Part shown: piece after piece, positions 5,812 through 5,818 of the stretch
Layout: each line of letters begins with the position of its first letter
Numbering within the stretch: the first letter of the stretch is position 1
Assembly (NCBI GenBank): GCA_003565575.1
Contig: PXBV01000100.1
Location: forward strand, 1-5,818
DNA from: Psychroflexus sp.
Lineage (GTDB): Bacteria; Bacteroidota; Bacteroidia; Flavobacteriales; Flavobacteriaceae
Reading direction: 5' to 3'
Length of the DNA stretch: 5,818 bases
The notes under the pieces: generated by a model
Told to the model about the DNA's origin: nothing
Databases searched by the model: none
Seen by the model: only the letters and a program-made list of their open reading frames with translations
Translations under genes and position numbers: made by a program

Positions 5812-5818
5812 ATGAACA
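5812..5818 (+). CDS. Start of a probable plus-strand gene, cut by window edge
   Basis: Only ATG AAC A is present, so no product can be named. The start is proposed because an operator-like tandem palindrome, a near-consensus -7 box and a short leader all precede it in the right order. There is a weak GAG 3 nt before the ATG. If the operator reading is right, the gene could be the regulator itself or the gene it controls. This is inference from upstream signals only. Confidence 0.4.

Overview
The window is AT-rich chromosomal DNA that looks like a member of the Bacteroidota, most likely the family Flavobacteriaceae. Three things point there. A small protein (936..1433) resembles the DUF6913 family, which I know only from this phylum. 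Near-perfect TAnnTTTG promoter boxes occur just upstream of gene starts. Shine-Dalgarno sequences are poor or absent at most starts. The phylum is inferred from protein style and promoter motifs, not from a database search.

Layout: all four complete genes are on the minus strand, so transcription runs right to left. From right to left they are a CPA2-type cation:proton antiporter with RCK_N and RCK_C regulatory domains (3437..5440), a 109-bp gap with a small hairpin, an M61-family zinc metallopeptidase lipoprotein with a PDZ domain (1468..3327), a DUF6913-like protein (936..1433), and dapA, 4-hydroxy-tetrahydrodipicolinate synthase (50..928). The last three are tightly packed, with gaps of 34 and 7 bp, and are probably one transcript. 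The antiporter appears to have its own promoter. The left 49 bp end with a perfect -7 box that would serve a further minus-strand gene outside the window.

The right 378 bp (5441..5818) are non-coding apart from the first codons of a probable plus-strand gene beginning at 5812. This stretch is unusually rich in dyad symmetry. It contains two near-identical 12-bp palindromes 18 bp apart (5733..5762), two perfect 14-bp palindromes (5625..5638 and 5795..5808), an inverted repeat upstream of the antiporter promoter (5487..5514), and a nested stem-loop candidate (5555..5625). The tandem palindromes look like the operator of a MarR-type or similar dimeric regulator controlling the gene that starts at the right edge.

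Functionally this is mostly housekeeping: lysine/diaminopimelate biosynthesis, envelope proteolysis and monovalent cation/pH homeostasis. I see no mobile element, CRISPR array, RNA gene or defence system. The most useful leads are the operator array at the right edge, the DapA lysine-binding site that appears altered, and the antiporter, which lacks the acidic regulatory loop of E. coli KefC but carries an added RCK_C domain.
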